Source: Dokdonella fugitiva (GTDB taxonomy: Bacteria; Pseudomonadota; Gammaproteobacteria; Xanthomonadales; Rhodanobacteraceae). From it: a stretch of DNA of 64,000 bases. Below are positions 18,451 to 27,222 of the stretch, in pieces. The notes under the pieces are model-generated. The model worked only from the letters and a program-made list of their open reading frames with translations, ran no database searches and was not told the DNA's origin. The position numbers and the translations under genes are program-made. How positions within the stretch are numbered: the first letter of the stretch is position 1; each line of letters starts with the position of its first letter. The stretch lies in NCBI RefSeq assembly GCF_014138265.1, contig NZ_JACGXL010000001.1, positions 1,270,171-1,334,170 of the forward strand, in the 5' to 3' direction.

Positions 18451-19596
18451 ATGACGAACTACGAGACACCCGCGGCGCCCGCCGCCGACGCCGCGCCCGA
18501 GAAGACCGTCGCCGAAGTCCTCGGCAGCGTGCACACGACGAATTTCCCCGACCTGCTGCGCCAGCTCGGCGGCTGTCTCGTCGTGAGCACCTACCAGGCC
18601 GGCAAGCTGGTGATCCTGCGCCCCGACGGCGCGAGCATCAACACGCATTTCCGCAACTTCGTGCGGCCGATGGGCATGGCCGCCGACAACCAGCGCCTCG
18701 CCCTCGGCACCGCGCTCGAGATCGCCGAATTCCGCAACATGCCCGCGGTCGCCAAGCGCCTGCAGGACCCGCCGCGCCACGACGCGGTGTACATGGCGCG
18801 GCGCGCGCACATCACCGGCGCGATCGACATCCACGAGATGGCCTGGGACAAGCACGGCGACCTGTGGTTCGTGAACACGCTGTTCTCTTGCCTGTGCACG
18901 CTCGACATGAAGTCGAGCTTCGTGCCGCGCTGGCGCCCGAACTGCGTCACCCACTACGCACCGGAGGATCGCTGCCATCTGAACGGGCTCGCGATGCGCG
19001 ACGGCCGCCCACGCTACCTCACTGCGCTCGGCGAGACGAACGAACCGCAGGGTTGGCGCGTGAACAAGCGCGACGGCGGCGTGCTGTTCGACATGGCGAG
19101 CAACAAGGTCGTCGTGCGCGGCCTGTCGATGCCGCACTCGCCGCGCTGGTACGACAACCGCCTGTGGGTGCTCGAGTCCGGCCGCGGCAAGCTCGTGACG
19201 ATCGACCCGAAGACCGGAGAGAAGACCGACTTCGCGAGCGTGCCCGGCTTCGCGCGCGGGCTCGACTTCCTCGGCCCGATCGCCTTCGTCGGCCTGTCGC
19301 AGCTGCGCGAGACGAACGCGTTCACCGACATCGAGATCACGGACGACAACAAGGACCGGCAAAGCGGCGTGTGGGCGGTGCACATCGGCACCGGCAAGAC
19401 GGTCGCCCTGCTCAAGTTCACCGGCGGCGTGCAGGAGATCTTCGCGGTGCAGGCGCTGTCCGGAATCCTGTTCCCGGAAATCATCCACGAGGGCGACCTG
19501 CTCGCGAGCGCGTACGCATTGCCGGACGAGGCGCTGCGCGAAGTCGCGTTCACAGCCGCGCCGGCCGGCCAGACTGCGTCGGCGCCGGTCGACTGA
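18451..19596 (+). CDS. TIGR03032 family protein (beta-propeller, unknown function)
   Basis: A 381-residue protein without a signal peptide. Recognisable family stretches include LGGCLVVSTYQAGKLVILR, FVRPMGMAAD, DIHEMAWDKHGDLWFVNTLFSCLCTLD, RCHLNGLAMRDGRPRYLTALGETN, GWRVNKRDGGVLFD and LSMPHSPRWYDNRLWVLESGRGKL. These are repeated four-stranded blades of a six- or seven-bladed propeller, with Cys, His and Trp residues clustered in the second and third blades. Family members are often linked to repeat or surface proteins, but function is unknown. The preceding acyltransferase-like gene is co-directional and close. Confidence 0.85.
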   Translation: MTNYETPAAPAADAAPEKTVAEVLGSVHTTNFPDLLRQLGGCLVVSTYQAGKLVILRPDGASINTHFRNFVRPMGMAADNQRLALGTALEIAEFRNMPAVAKRLQDPPRHDAVYMARRAHITGAIDIHEMAWDKHGDLWFVNTLFSCLCTLDMKSSFVPRWRPNCVTHYAPEDRCHLNGLAMRDGRPRYLTALGETNEPQGWRVNKRDGGVLFDMASNKVVVRGLSMPHSPRWYDNRLWVLESGRGKLVTIDPKTGEKTDFASVPGFARGLDFLGPIAFVGLSQLRETNAFTDIEITDDNKDRQSGVWAVHIGTGKTVALLKFTGGVQEIFAVQALSGILFPEIIHEGDLLASAYALPDEALREVAFTAAPAGQTASAPVD

Positions 19597-19598
19597 AC

Positions 19599-20189
19599 TC
19601 AGGCCGGTGCGCCGCGCAGGCGCAGGCGCACCGCCTCGACCGCGCGGCGACAGACATCCGCGGCCGGCAGCGCCGCATCGATGAGCACCGCGTCCGCCGG
19701 CGGCTCCTCGAAGCGCGCGGCCACCGCGTCGACGAGTTCAGGGCTGCGATCGCGCGCGGGATGCGCACGGCGCAACGCATCCTCGGCGACGCGCCGGCGT
19801 GCGAGCGCGGGCGCGCAGTCGAGTCGCAACGCCATCACCGCGAAGCGATGCTGGCGCGCGAGTTCGCGCAGGCGCGCGTAGTCCTCGCGGCGCGAGAAGG
19901 TCATGCCGTCGATCACGCTCGACAGGCCGAGCAGGCTGTTGATCTCGACCGCGAGCAGCACGCCGCGATAGGCCGCGCGCTTCTCGATGAAGCTGTAGTC
20001 GCACTGCGGGAACATCGCCGCGCGAACCTCGTCGCGGCAGACGCGGCGCAGGCCGAGTTCGGCGACGAGCGCACGCGCGACCGTGCTCTTGCCCGATCCC
20101 GGCAGGCCGATCAACGCGACCGCGAGGGGCGTGGCGCCTGCGCGCGCGTCTCGAAGGGGCGGGGGGTTGTTGTCCGGCACGTCGTCCAC
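19599..20189 (-). CDS. P-loop ATP-binding kinase-like protein (AAA_33 family)
   Basis: A 196-residue protein. The Walker A motif is LIGLPGSGKSTVARALVAEL near residue 27-45. It is followed by a DEVR switch, FSRREDYARLRELAR and a long C-terminal helix, as in the AAA_33/zeta-toxin-like small-molecule kinases. The substrate is unknown. I chose GTG at 20189 because AGGA lies about 9 bp upstream; the open frame runs further to 20498 but that would run into the start of the kinase gene on the other strand (20355). The stop is 3 bp from the convergent TIGR03032 stop. Confidence 0.82.
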   Translation of the reverse strand: MDDVPDNNPPPLRDARAGATPLAVALIGLPGSGKSTVARALVAELGLRRVCRDEVRAAMFPQCDYSFIEKRAAYRGVLLAVEINSLLGLSSVIDGMTFSRREDYARLRELARQHRFAVMALRLDCAPALARRRVAEDALRRAHPARDRSPELVDAVAARFEEPPADAVLIDAALPAADVCRRAVEAVRLRLRGAPA

Positions 20190-20322
20190 GTCCAGTTCCT
20201 GCGGAGCGACGCGTCGCGGTTTCCGGTCCGGCGGCCACGGCGATCGGCCATGCCGGCGGTCGATAATGTGCCGTCCGCCGCGTTTTCCCGGTGGCGGCCG
20301 CGCCGCAAAGTCGCCGGTTCGA

Positions 20323-20328
20323 TAGAAT
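20323..20328 (+). promoter_or_regulatory. Candidate -10 element of the kinase-SUMF1 gene
   Basis: TAGAAT, 26 bp before the ATG at 20355, in an otherwise GC-rich region between divergent genes. A matching -35 hexamer is not obvious. Confidence 0.35.
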
Positions 20329-20354
20329 TGTGACCCTGACGCCACGCGATTGCC

Positions 20355-22547
20355 ATGACCTATCTCAAACAACCGTTCACGATTCCGGGCTATCGGCTGA
20401 TCGGCCGGCTCGGCGTGGGCGGCATGGCGACCGTCTACCTCGCCAGCCAGGAATCGCTGTCGCGCCTGGTCGCGATCAAGGTGCTGGCCAGCGACCATTC
20501 GGGCGACGAGCTCGTGCGGCGCTTCGAGAACGAGGCGCGCACGATCGCGCGCCTAGACCACCCGCACATCGTGCAGATCCACGACGTCGGTCGCACCTCG
20601 ACCGGCCAGATCTACTACACGATGCCGTACCTCTCGAACGGCGACCTGTCGACGCGCAACCTGCGCGACGATCCCGAGCGCGTGCTCGCGGTCATGCGCG
20701 CGCTCGTCGAAGCGCTCGGCTGCGCGCACGACCACGGCATCGTCCACCGCGACGTCAAGCCTGAGAACGTGCTGTTCGACAAGCTCGACCGGCCGATGCT
20801 GGCCGACTTCGGCATCGCGCTGACCGGCTCCAAGCAGCAACGCGTCACGCGCGAAGGCGCGACGATCGGTTCGTCCGGCTACATGAGCCCGGAGCAGGCG
20901 CGCGGCCAGCCGATCGACGGCCGCTCGGATTTCTACAGCCTCGGCGTGGTCTGCTACGAACTGCTCACCGGCGAGATGCCGTTCCAGGGCGCCGATGCGC
21001 TCGCGGTCGCGCTCGCGCACATCGAGAAACCGGTGCCGCGCCTGCCGGTGACGCGCCGCGTCTGGCAGCCGCTCATCGACAAGGCGCTCGCGAAGCATCC
21101 CGACTCGCGCTTTCAGAGCGCCGAGGAGATGCTCGCCGCGCTCGACATCGTCAGTCGTCGCATGCGCGCAATCTCGCCGAGCGGTCTGGGCCGCCGCTGG
21201 AAGGCACTCGTCGAGCGCATCGTCGCGATCCCGCGCCGGCGCCGCGCGCTCGCGCTCGCCGGCGTCATGGCGGCCGTGCTCGTCGCGCTGCTCGCGCTGT
21301 CGCCGCATGTCGCGCAGCGCACCGCGCTCCATGCGGAGGGCGGCACGAACGCGTCCGCGACGAACGCCGCCGCGGGCAGCGAAGGCCCGGTCGCGAGCGC
21401 GCGGGCGCAGCACCTGCAGCAGGCGGACGACCTCATGTCGATCAACCGCCTCGTCGTGCCGACCGGGGCGAGCGCGGCGGACGAGTATCTCGCCGTGCTC
21501 GAGGCCGAACCGCAGCAGGAAGACGCGCGCAAGGGCATCGCACGCATCTTCGATCGACTCGGCGCACAGGCCGGCAAGGCGATCGCCGACGATCACGCCG
21601 CCGACGCGACCACCGCGCTGAACCAGGCCGCCGATTTCGCCGCACGCGCGGGCGCCGCCGCGGGCGAAGCCCATGCGGCATTCACCAAGACCGTCCACGA
21701 CGCGGTCGAACAGCGTCGCGCACGCTCGCGCGACCCGCTCGACGCGAGCGCACTGCGCGCACTCAAGCCGCTGCTGCCGGCCCTCGCGCGCATCGATGCG
21801 GCGCAGGCGAAGGCGCTCGAGGCCGCGTTCGAGCAGGCGACCGCGCGCGTGCGCGAAGGCGCGGCGATCCGCGACGACGGCGGTCCCGAGATGGTGGTGA
21901 TGCCGGCGACGCGCGGCTCCGCGCCGTCGATCGCGATGTCGGTCAACGAGATCACGCGCGGCGCGTACGCCGCGTTCGCGAAGGCGACCGGCCGGACCGC
22001 GGCGCGCTGCCGTTCGTCGCAGAACCTCATCGCGCTCGTCGCTTCGCGCGGCATCGACTGGCGCCACCCGGGTTTCGACCAGGGCGACGACCATCCAGTC
22101 GTCTGCGTGAGCTTCGCCGATGCGGTCGCGTACGCACGCTGGCTCGGCGAGCGCACCGGCGCGCGCTATCGCCTGCCGAGTTCGAACGAATGGCTCGCCG
22201 CGGCGCGCGCGGCCGGCAGCGGCAAGGCGTGCCGCGCGGCCAACATCGAGGCGCGCCGCGGTTGCGACGACGGCTTCGAGCACACCGCACCGGTCGGGCG
22301 CTTCGGCACGAGCGCGCCCGGCCTGCACGACATCGCCGGCAACGTCAGCGAATGGGTCGACGTCTGCGCGAACCGCGGCCGCGGCGGCGAGGACTGCGGC
22401 GAGCATCGCTTCCGCGGCCTGTCGTGGCGCGACGACGACGAGGAATCGAACCTCGACCGCATCGACAGCGCGCCGGGCGACATCGGCTACGCGAACGTCG
22501 GCATCCGCCTCGTGCGCGAGTTGCCTGCGGCGGACGGTACGCCGTGA
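20355..22547 (+). CDS. Ser/Thr protein kinase fused to a periplasmic SUMF1/FGE-like domain
   Basis: A 730-residue membrane kinase. Kinase motifs: glycine loop GRLGVGGMA (17-25), VAIK (Lys42), HRDVKPEN (131-138), DFG (151-153), MSPE (177-180). A single membrane helix lies at about 298-316 (ALALAGVMAAVLVALLAL). A helical linker of about 200 residues follows. The last 200 residues match the formylglycine-generating-enzyme/SUMF1 fold: EMVVMPA, MSVNEITRGAYAAFAKATG, DHPVVCVSFADAVAYARWLGERTG, YRLPSSNEWLAAARA, APGLHDIAGNVSEWVD and a final FRGLSWR...NVGIRLVRE. The FGE-like part is probably a ligand-binding sensor and not an enzyme. It stands alone upstream of DUF502. Confidence 0.92.
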   Translation: MTYLKQPFTIPGYRLIGRLGVGGMATVYLASQESLSRLVAIKVLASDHSGDELVRRFENEARTIARLDHPHIVQIHDVGRTSTGQIYYTMPYLSNGDLSTRNLRDDPERVLAVMRALVEALGCAHDHGIVHRDVKPENVLFDKLDRPMLADFGIALTGSKQQRVTREGATIGSSGYMSPEQARGQPIDGRSDFYSLGVVCYELLTGEMPFQGADALAVALAHIEKPVPRLPVTRRVWQPLIDKALAKHPDSRFQSAEEMLAALDIVSRRMRAISPSGLGRRWKALVERIVAIPRRRRALALAGVMAAVLVALLALSPHVAQRTALHAEGGTNASATNAAAGSEGPVASARAQHLQQADDLMSINRLVVPTGASAADEYLAVLEAEPQQEDARKGIARIFDRLGAQAGKAIADDHAADATTALNQAADFAARAGAAAGEAHAAFTKTVHDAVEQRRARSRDPLDASALRALKPLLPALARIDAAQAKALEAAFEQATARVREGAAIRDDGGPEMVVMPATRGSAPSIAMSVNEITRGAYAAFAKATGRTAARCRSSQNLIALVASRGIDWRHPGFDQGDDHPVVCVSFADAVAYARWLGERTGARYRLPSSNEWLAAARAAGSGKACRAANIEARRGCDDGFEHTAPVGRFGTSAPGLHDIAGNVSEWVDVCANRGRGGEDCGEHRFRGLSWRDDDEESNLDRIDSAPGDIGYANVGIRLVRELPAADGTP

Positions 22548-22617
22548 CGCGCGGGCGCAGCGCGGATCGACCGCCGATCCGCTACGCTGCGCCCCTGACC
22601 CCGATCCCGCCTCCCCC

Positions 22618-23271
22618 ATGCGACCGCTCTACGTCCAGCGTTACCTGCTCACCGGCCTGCTCACCTTCATCCCGATCTGGCTGACCTGGATCGTCTTCAA
22701 GTCGATCTTCTCGCTGCTGTCGCAGGTGAACCTGCCGTGGGTGTCCGCGCTGTTCGAGGCGTTCCCGGAAACGCTCGGCCGCCTGCACCAGGAATGGCTG
22801 ATGTCGCTGCTCGCGTTCATCGCCACCGTCGTCGCGCTGTACGTGATGGGTTTCGCCGCGAATCGCGTGTTCGGCCAGCGCATGCTCGGCGCGTTCGAGA
22901 GCGTGATCGAGCGCATCCCGGTCGCGCACAGCATCTACGGCGGCGCGAAAAAGCTCATGACGATGCTGCAGCACAAGCCGACGGGTACGCAGCGCGTCGT
23001 GCTGATCGACTTCCCGTCGCCGGAGCTCAAGTCGATCGGCTTCGTCACGCGCGTGTTCCGCGACGCGAGCGGCACGGAACTCGCCGCCGTGTACGTGCCG
23101 ACGACGCCCAATCCGACCGGTGGCTACCTCGAGATCGTGCCGCTCGATCGCCTCGTCGCGACCGACTGGAGCGTCGACCAGGCGATGGCGTTCATCCTGT
23201 CCGCCGGTGCGGTCGGTCCCGATCCGCTGCCGTTCGAACTGCGCGCCGAGCGTCCCCTGCGAGCCGACTGA
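22618..23271 (+). CDS. DUF502 family inner-membrane protein
   Basis: A 217-residue protein. Two N-terminal hydrophobic segments are present (YLLTGLLTFIPIWLTWIVFKSIFSLL and LMSLLAFIATVVALYVMGFAANRVFG), followed by the DUF502 core: AFESVIERIPVAHSIYGGAKKLMTML, VVLIDFPSPELKSIGFVTR, VYVPTTPNPTGGYLEIVP, and a C-terminal helix. The family is widespread in Gram-negative bacteria, function unknown. The ATG at 22618 directly starts the conserved N-terminus. It follows the kinase-SUMF1 gene after 70 bp on the same strand. Confidence 0.93.
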   Translation: MRPLYVQRYLLTGLLTFIPIWLTWIVFKSIFSLLSQVNLPWVSALFEAFPETLGRLHQEWLMSLLAFIATVVALYVMGFAANRVFGQRMLGAFESVIERIPVAHSIYGGAKKLMTMLQHKPTGTQRVVLIDFPSPELKSIGFVTRVFRDASGTELAAVYVPTTPNPTGGYLEIVPLDRLVATDWSVDQAMAFILSAGAVGPDPLPFELRAERPLRAD

Positions 23272-23403
23272 GTAGGCTGCGCGCTCGCCATCCGGTCTCA
23301 TGGACCGCTGCGCGCGCGTGATCGTCATGGGTGGTTTCCCCCACGCCACGCTTGTACGCGGCGTGCGCACTGCCGATGCTGCAGTCGACTCCGGGAGTAC
23401 GCC

Positions 23404-25146
23404 ATGACCACCATGCCTGCTGCGCGCATCGTCGCCACCCTGCTCGCGCTCACCGCCTTGGGCGCGCGTGCCGACGAGCGCCTCTGGTACAACGAGATCG
23501 ACACCTACACGACGACGCGCGACAGCATCGTCGTGACCGGTCCCGGCGCGGCGTTCGACCAGGAAGTCGCCGACGATTTCGAGGCCACTGGCCTCGTGCG
23601 CCGCGTCGTCGCCTACGGTCACGACTGCTTCAACTGCGCCGGCGCCTTCTCGACGGGCGTGCGCGTGCGCGTGTACGCGAAACACGCGGACGGTTCGCCC
23701 GGCGACGAACGGTACGGTTTCCGCCTCGACGCCGACGACCCGCGATTCGTGCACGACCTCAACCACACCGGGCACGAGGAGACGATCGACGTCACGTTCC
23801 CGCAACCGTTCCAGGCGGACGGCGCATATTTCATCTCGGTGCAGCTCGAGTACGCCGCGCCTGCGTACTGGCCGATCTGGTCCTCGCACCACACCGCGCC
23901 GCTCGGAAGTCCGGTGTACCTGCGCGACAACACCGCCGGTGGCGCCTGGGTGCCGCACAGCGATGCGCTCGGTCCCAGTCATTTCGACTTCGCGTTCGCG
24001 CTCTACGGCACCCCGCCGGGGCCGCCTGCGCCAACGCTGGTCGCGGGCTGCGGCGAATGGAACGTCGAGCCACTGCCCCTGCCCGACGGGGCGACCGCGG
24101 TGACCGTGCACGCCGTGCGCGCGTTCGACGACGGCGAGAGCTGGCTCGTCGGCGGCTACGACAACGGCGTGATCGGCATGCAACAGACGTTCTCGCTCGC
24201 CTACCATCGCAGCGCCACCGATGCCGCATGGAGGATCGTGCCGACGCCGAGCCCCGAAGCCTGCTCGCCGAATCCGTCGTGCGCGAAGGTGTGGTTCAAC
24301 GCGATCGACGGCATCGCCTCCGACGACGTCTGGGCAGCCGGCTGGAAGGACGGCCAGTCCGACGACTTCTATTTCGGTGGCCAGCTGTTCATCGCGCACT
24401 GGGATGGGCACGCCTGGACCGAAGTGGCGGCACCCCGGACACATTCGGGTACCGGCGCCGAAGTCGCCGGCATCAAGGTCGTCGCCGCGGACGACGTCTG
24501 GTTCGTCGGCTCCTGGATCGCGGGCGGGCAATGGCCCGCGCTTGCATTGCACTGGAACGGCTCGTCGCTCGAACTCGCCGATACACCGTTCCCGCTGCCC
24601 GGCACGCCCGGCTGGTCGCTCGCGGCGATCGACGGCCGCCCGGGCGATCTCTGGGCGGTCGGCGCCGGCAGCGACGGCGACATGTCGACGAGTCCGTACG
24701 TCCTGCACGGCGACGGCAGCTCGTGGGAGCTCGCGGCGTCCGTGCCGATGCCGGGCCAGCAGATCGAGTTCAACGCGGTGCTCGCGCTCGCTTCCGACGA
24801 CGTCTTCGCCGGCGGCAGCTGGTTCACCGGTGGGGTCGGCTACGGTCCGCTGATCGTGCATTGGGACGGTGCGCAGTGGGCGATCGCGACACAGGCCGGT
24901 GGTGGCGGCCCGATGGTGCGCATCGCCTCCGGCGTGCTCGCGCTCGGCAATCCGAGCGTGTTCGACGACGGTACGCAATGGCTGCCGCAACCGGGGCTCG
25001 ACGGCTTCGATGCCTACGCCTGGGCCGACCTGCAAGCGACCGGCGCATGCCACGCGCTCGGTGCCGCGATCGTCGACATCGCCGGCGTTCGCCGCTCCGT
25101 GTCGGTGGAGCTCAAGCCGCGCATCTTCACCGGCGGCTTCGACTGA
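23404..25146 (+). CDS. Secreted beta-propeller-like protein with IFTGGFD tail
   Basis: A 580-residue exported protein with a signal peptide ending near ARA (residue 21-23). Residues about 25-205 form a jelly-roll-like module (FDQEVADDFEATGLVRRVVAYG...VRVRVYAKHADGSPGDE), known from proteins that carry a choice of C-terminal anchors. The rest is a propeller of repeated blades with the consensus DDVWxxGxxxxG..xxLHWDGxxW (for example SDDVWAAGWKDG, DDVWFVGSWIAG, DLWAVGAGSDG, DDVFAGGSWFTG). The C-terminus reads ELKPRIFTGGFD, the tail shared with four other secreted proteins here. Function unknown. Confidence 0.85.
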   Translation: MTTMPAARIVATLLALTALGARADERLWYNEIDTYTTTRDSIVVTGPGAAFDQEVADDFEATGLVRRVVAYGHDCFNCAGAFSTGVRVRVYAKHADGSPGDERYGFRLDADDPRFVHDLNHTGHEETIDVTFPQPFQADGAYFISVQLEYAAPAYWPIWSSHHTAPLGSPVYLRDNTAGGAWVPHSDALGPSHFDFAFALYGTPPGPPAPTLVAGCGEWNVEPLPLPDGATAVTVHAVRAFDDGESWLVGGYDNGVIGMQQTFSLAYHRSATDAAWRIVPTPSPEACSPNPSCAKVWFNAIDGIASDDVWAAGWKDGQSDDFYFGGQLFIAHWDGHAWTEVAAPRTHSGTGAEVAGIKVVAADDVWFVGSWIAGGQWPALALHWNGSSLELADTPFPLPGTPGWSLAAIDGRPGDLWAVGAGSDGDMSTSPYVLHGDGSSWELAASVPMPGQQIEFNAVLALASDDVFAGGSWFTGGVGYGPLIVHWDGAQWAIATQAGGGGPMVRIASGVLALGNPSVFDDGTQWLPQPGLDGFDAYAWADLQATGACHALGAAIVDIAGVRRSVSVELKPRIFTGGFD

Positions 25147-25158
25147 GTCCGCGCGGAC
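25147..25158 (+). terminator. Palindrome directly after the propeller gene
   Basis: GTCCGCGCGGAC, a 12-bp palindrome beginning at the base after the stop codon. It is short and has no T-run, so weak as a terminator. Confidence 0.25.
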
Positions 25159-25203
25159 GGCGATGCACTACCATCGGGCGATCGTTCCGACGCGAGAATC
25201 CGC

Positions 25204-27000
25204 ATGATCGTCGCCCGCTGCATCCTGTTCGCCGTGCTGTCAGGCGCGGGTTGCGCCGCCGCGGCACCGAAGGACGACTGGACCACGCCGGCGGAAGGCG
25301 CGCATTTCCGCACGACCCCGTCGTACGCGCGCACGCACGACTACCTCGAACGGCTCGCCACCGCCGCGCCGGAGACGATCCGCCTGACGCGCTTCGGCGT
25401 GTCGCCCGAGGGTCGCGACCTCATGCTCGTCGTCGCCGCGAAGGACGGCGAATTCACGCCGGAAGCCGCGCGCGCGTCGGGCAAGGCGATCGTGATGGTG
25501 CAATCGGGCATCCATGCCGGCGAGATCGAAGGCAAGGACGCCGCGCTCATGCTGCTGCGCGACGTGAGCGTCGCGGCGAAGCAGCCGCACCTGCTCGACC
25601 ACGCGATCCTCGTCTGGCTGCCGATCTTCAACGTCGACGGCCACGAGAACTCGGGGCCGTACAACCGCATCAACCAGCTCGGTCCGGACGAGATGGGCTT
25701 CCGCGCGACCGCGCAGAACCTCAACCTCAACCGCGACTACATGAAGGCCGATGCGCCCGAGATGCGCGACTGGCTCGCGATGTACGACGCGTGGCTGCCC
25801 GACCTGTTCCTCGACATCCACACGACCGACGGCACCGACTACCCGTACGACCTCACCTGGTACACCGAACAGTGGGGACCGCTGCACCCGGCCGTGCAGC
25901 AGTGGCAGCACGACGCGTTCGAGCGCGCGATCCTGCCCGCGTTCGACCGCAAGGGCCACCGGTCGTCGCCGTACCTCGACCTCGTCGACCACCGCGACAT
26001 CACCAAGGGTATCGGCAACTTCGGTTCGGGGCCGCGTTACTCGACCGGCTACGTCTCGCTGCGCAACCGCGCCGCGCTGCTCGTCGAAACGCACATGCTG
26101 AAGACGTACGAGACGCGCGTGCGCGCGACCTACGACTTCGTCGTCGCGACGCTCGAACAAGTGAACCGCGACGGCGCCGCGCTGCGCAAGGCGATCGCGC
26201 AGGCCGACGCCGACACGGTCGCGCGCGCGCAGCGTGCCGACGCGACGCTCGCGATCGCCTACGAAACGAGCAAGCAGTCGGTGCCGTTCAAGCTCGAGGG
26301 CTACGCATTCCGGCAGGAGGCGAGCGCGATATCGGGCGACACCTGGGTGCGCTACGACCCGAAGACGCCGAAGACGTACACCGTGCCGTTCTATCGCGAC
26401 CTCGTCGCGACGCAGTCGGTGTCGCTGCCGGCCGCCTACCTCGTGCCCGCCGGCTGGACCGTCGTCCTCGACAAACTGCGCGTGCACCACTTGCGCACCG
26501 AGCGCGTGGCGACGCCGCTGCATCTCGCGGTCGAACGCTACCGCCTCGGCGCGCCGCACTGGGCCGACGCGCCGTTCGAGGGCCGCCACCTGCTCAAGGA
26601 CTTCACGCTCGCGGGCGAGCGCGCCGAGGCCGACTTCGCCGCGGGGGCCGTGCTCGTGCCGCTCGACCAGCCCGCCGCGAACGTCGCGGTCAACCTGCTG
26701 GAACCGCGCGCCTCCGATTCGCTGCTCGCGTGGGGCCTGCTCGACGGCGTGTTCGAGCAGAAGGAATACGCCGACGCGCGCGTGTCCGAACGCCTTGCGC
26801 GCGAGATGCTCGCAAAGGACCCGGCCCTGCAGAAGGCGTTCGAGGAGCGCCTCGCCGATCCCGCGTTCGCGAAATCAGCCGAAGCGCGACTCGCGTTCTT
26901 CTACGAGCGCTCGCCGTGGTACGCGACGCAGCACGTCGGCCTCTACCCGATCGTCCGCCTCGACGCGGCCGCCCTCGCTCGCGCCCGCGCCGGTCGCTGA
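25204..27000 (+). CDS. Exported M14-family zinc carboxypeptidase
   Basis: A 598-residue enzyme with an N-terminal signal peptide ending near Ala21. The M14 zinc site is complete: QSGIHAGEIEGKD gives His104 and Glu107, and LFLDIHTTDG gives His206. The catalytic glutamate lies in ALLVETHMLK (Glu295). Arg-rich substrate segments (NLNLNRDYMK) also match. The C-terminal 270 residues form a separate beta-rich region typical of the DUF/M14-like peptidases of Xanthomonadales. It should trim peptides in the periplasm or outside the cell. It starts 57 bp after the propeller gene. Confidence 0.93.
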   Translation: MIVARCILFAVLSGAGCAAAAPKDDWTTPAEGAHFRTTPSYARTHDYLERLATAAPETIRLTRFGVSPEGRDLMLVVAAKDGEFTPEAARASGKAIVMVQSGIHAGEIEGKDAALMLLRDVSVAAKQPHLLDHAILVWLPIFNVDGHENSGPYNRINQLGPDEMGFRATAQNLNLNRDYMKADAPEMRDWLAMYDAWLPDLFLDIHTTDGTDYPYDLTWYTEQWGPLHPAVQQWQHDAFERAILPAFDRKGHRSSPYLDLVDHRDITKGIGNFGSGPRYSTGYVSLRNRAALLVETHMLKTYETRVRATYDFVVATLEQVNRDGAALRKAIAQADADTVARAQRADATLAIAYETSKQSVPFKLEGYAFRQEASAISGDTWVRYDPKTPKTYTVPFYRDLVATQSVSLPAAYLVPAGWTVVLDKLRVHHLRTERVATPLHLAVERYRLGAPHWADAPFEGRHLLKDFTLAGERAEADFAAGAVLVPLDQPAANVAVNLLEPRASDSLLAWGLLDGVFEQKEYADARVSERLAREMLAKDPALQKAFEERLADPAFAKSAEARLAFFYERSPWYATQHVGLYPIVRLDAAALARARAGR

Positions 27001-27021
27001 CGCCGGGCGGGATCCAAAGCG

Positions 27022-27190
27022 AAGCCCGAAACACGAAGGAAGAGCAAGCAGAAGAGACTTGAAGATTGAAACACGGAGCACGCGGCGCACACGGAGGGAA
27101 AGCTTTCAAGCAGGAAAGCTCTTCCTTGTCCCGCCTTCTCCGCGTGCTCCGTGTTTCAAGCTCTCCCTACTTTCGCCTTCCTTCGTGCTT
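27022..27190. repeat. Intergenic inverted-repeat element, copy 2 (CACGGAG/CTCCGTG family)
   Basis: Core arms of 20 bp are perfect: TTGAAACACGGAGCACGCGG at 27066-27085 and its exact complement at 27140-27159, with a 54-bp loop. An outer 11-bp pair (CACGAAGGAAG at 27032-27042 with CTTCCTTCGTG at 27177-27187) extends the stem. The loop holds the palindrome GAAAGCTTTC (27098-27107). It fills the gap between the convergent M14 and tetR genes. Copy 1, at 15138-15318, shares the CACGGAG and ACGAAG-type arms. Confidence 0.8.
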
Positions 27191-27222
27191 TCGCCCTTCA
27201 CGCGAGCGAACGAGCAGGACCA

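Noticed and set aside
20190-20498. N-terminal extension of the P-loop kinase gene
   Set aside because: It would overlap the divergent Ser/Thr kinase start and consists of Arg/Pro-rich residues without family similarity. GTG at 20189 has a better ribosome-binding site.
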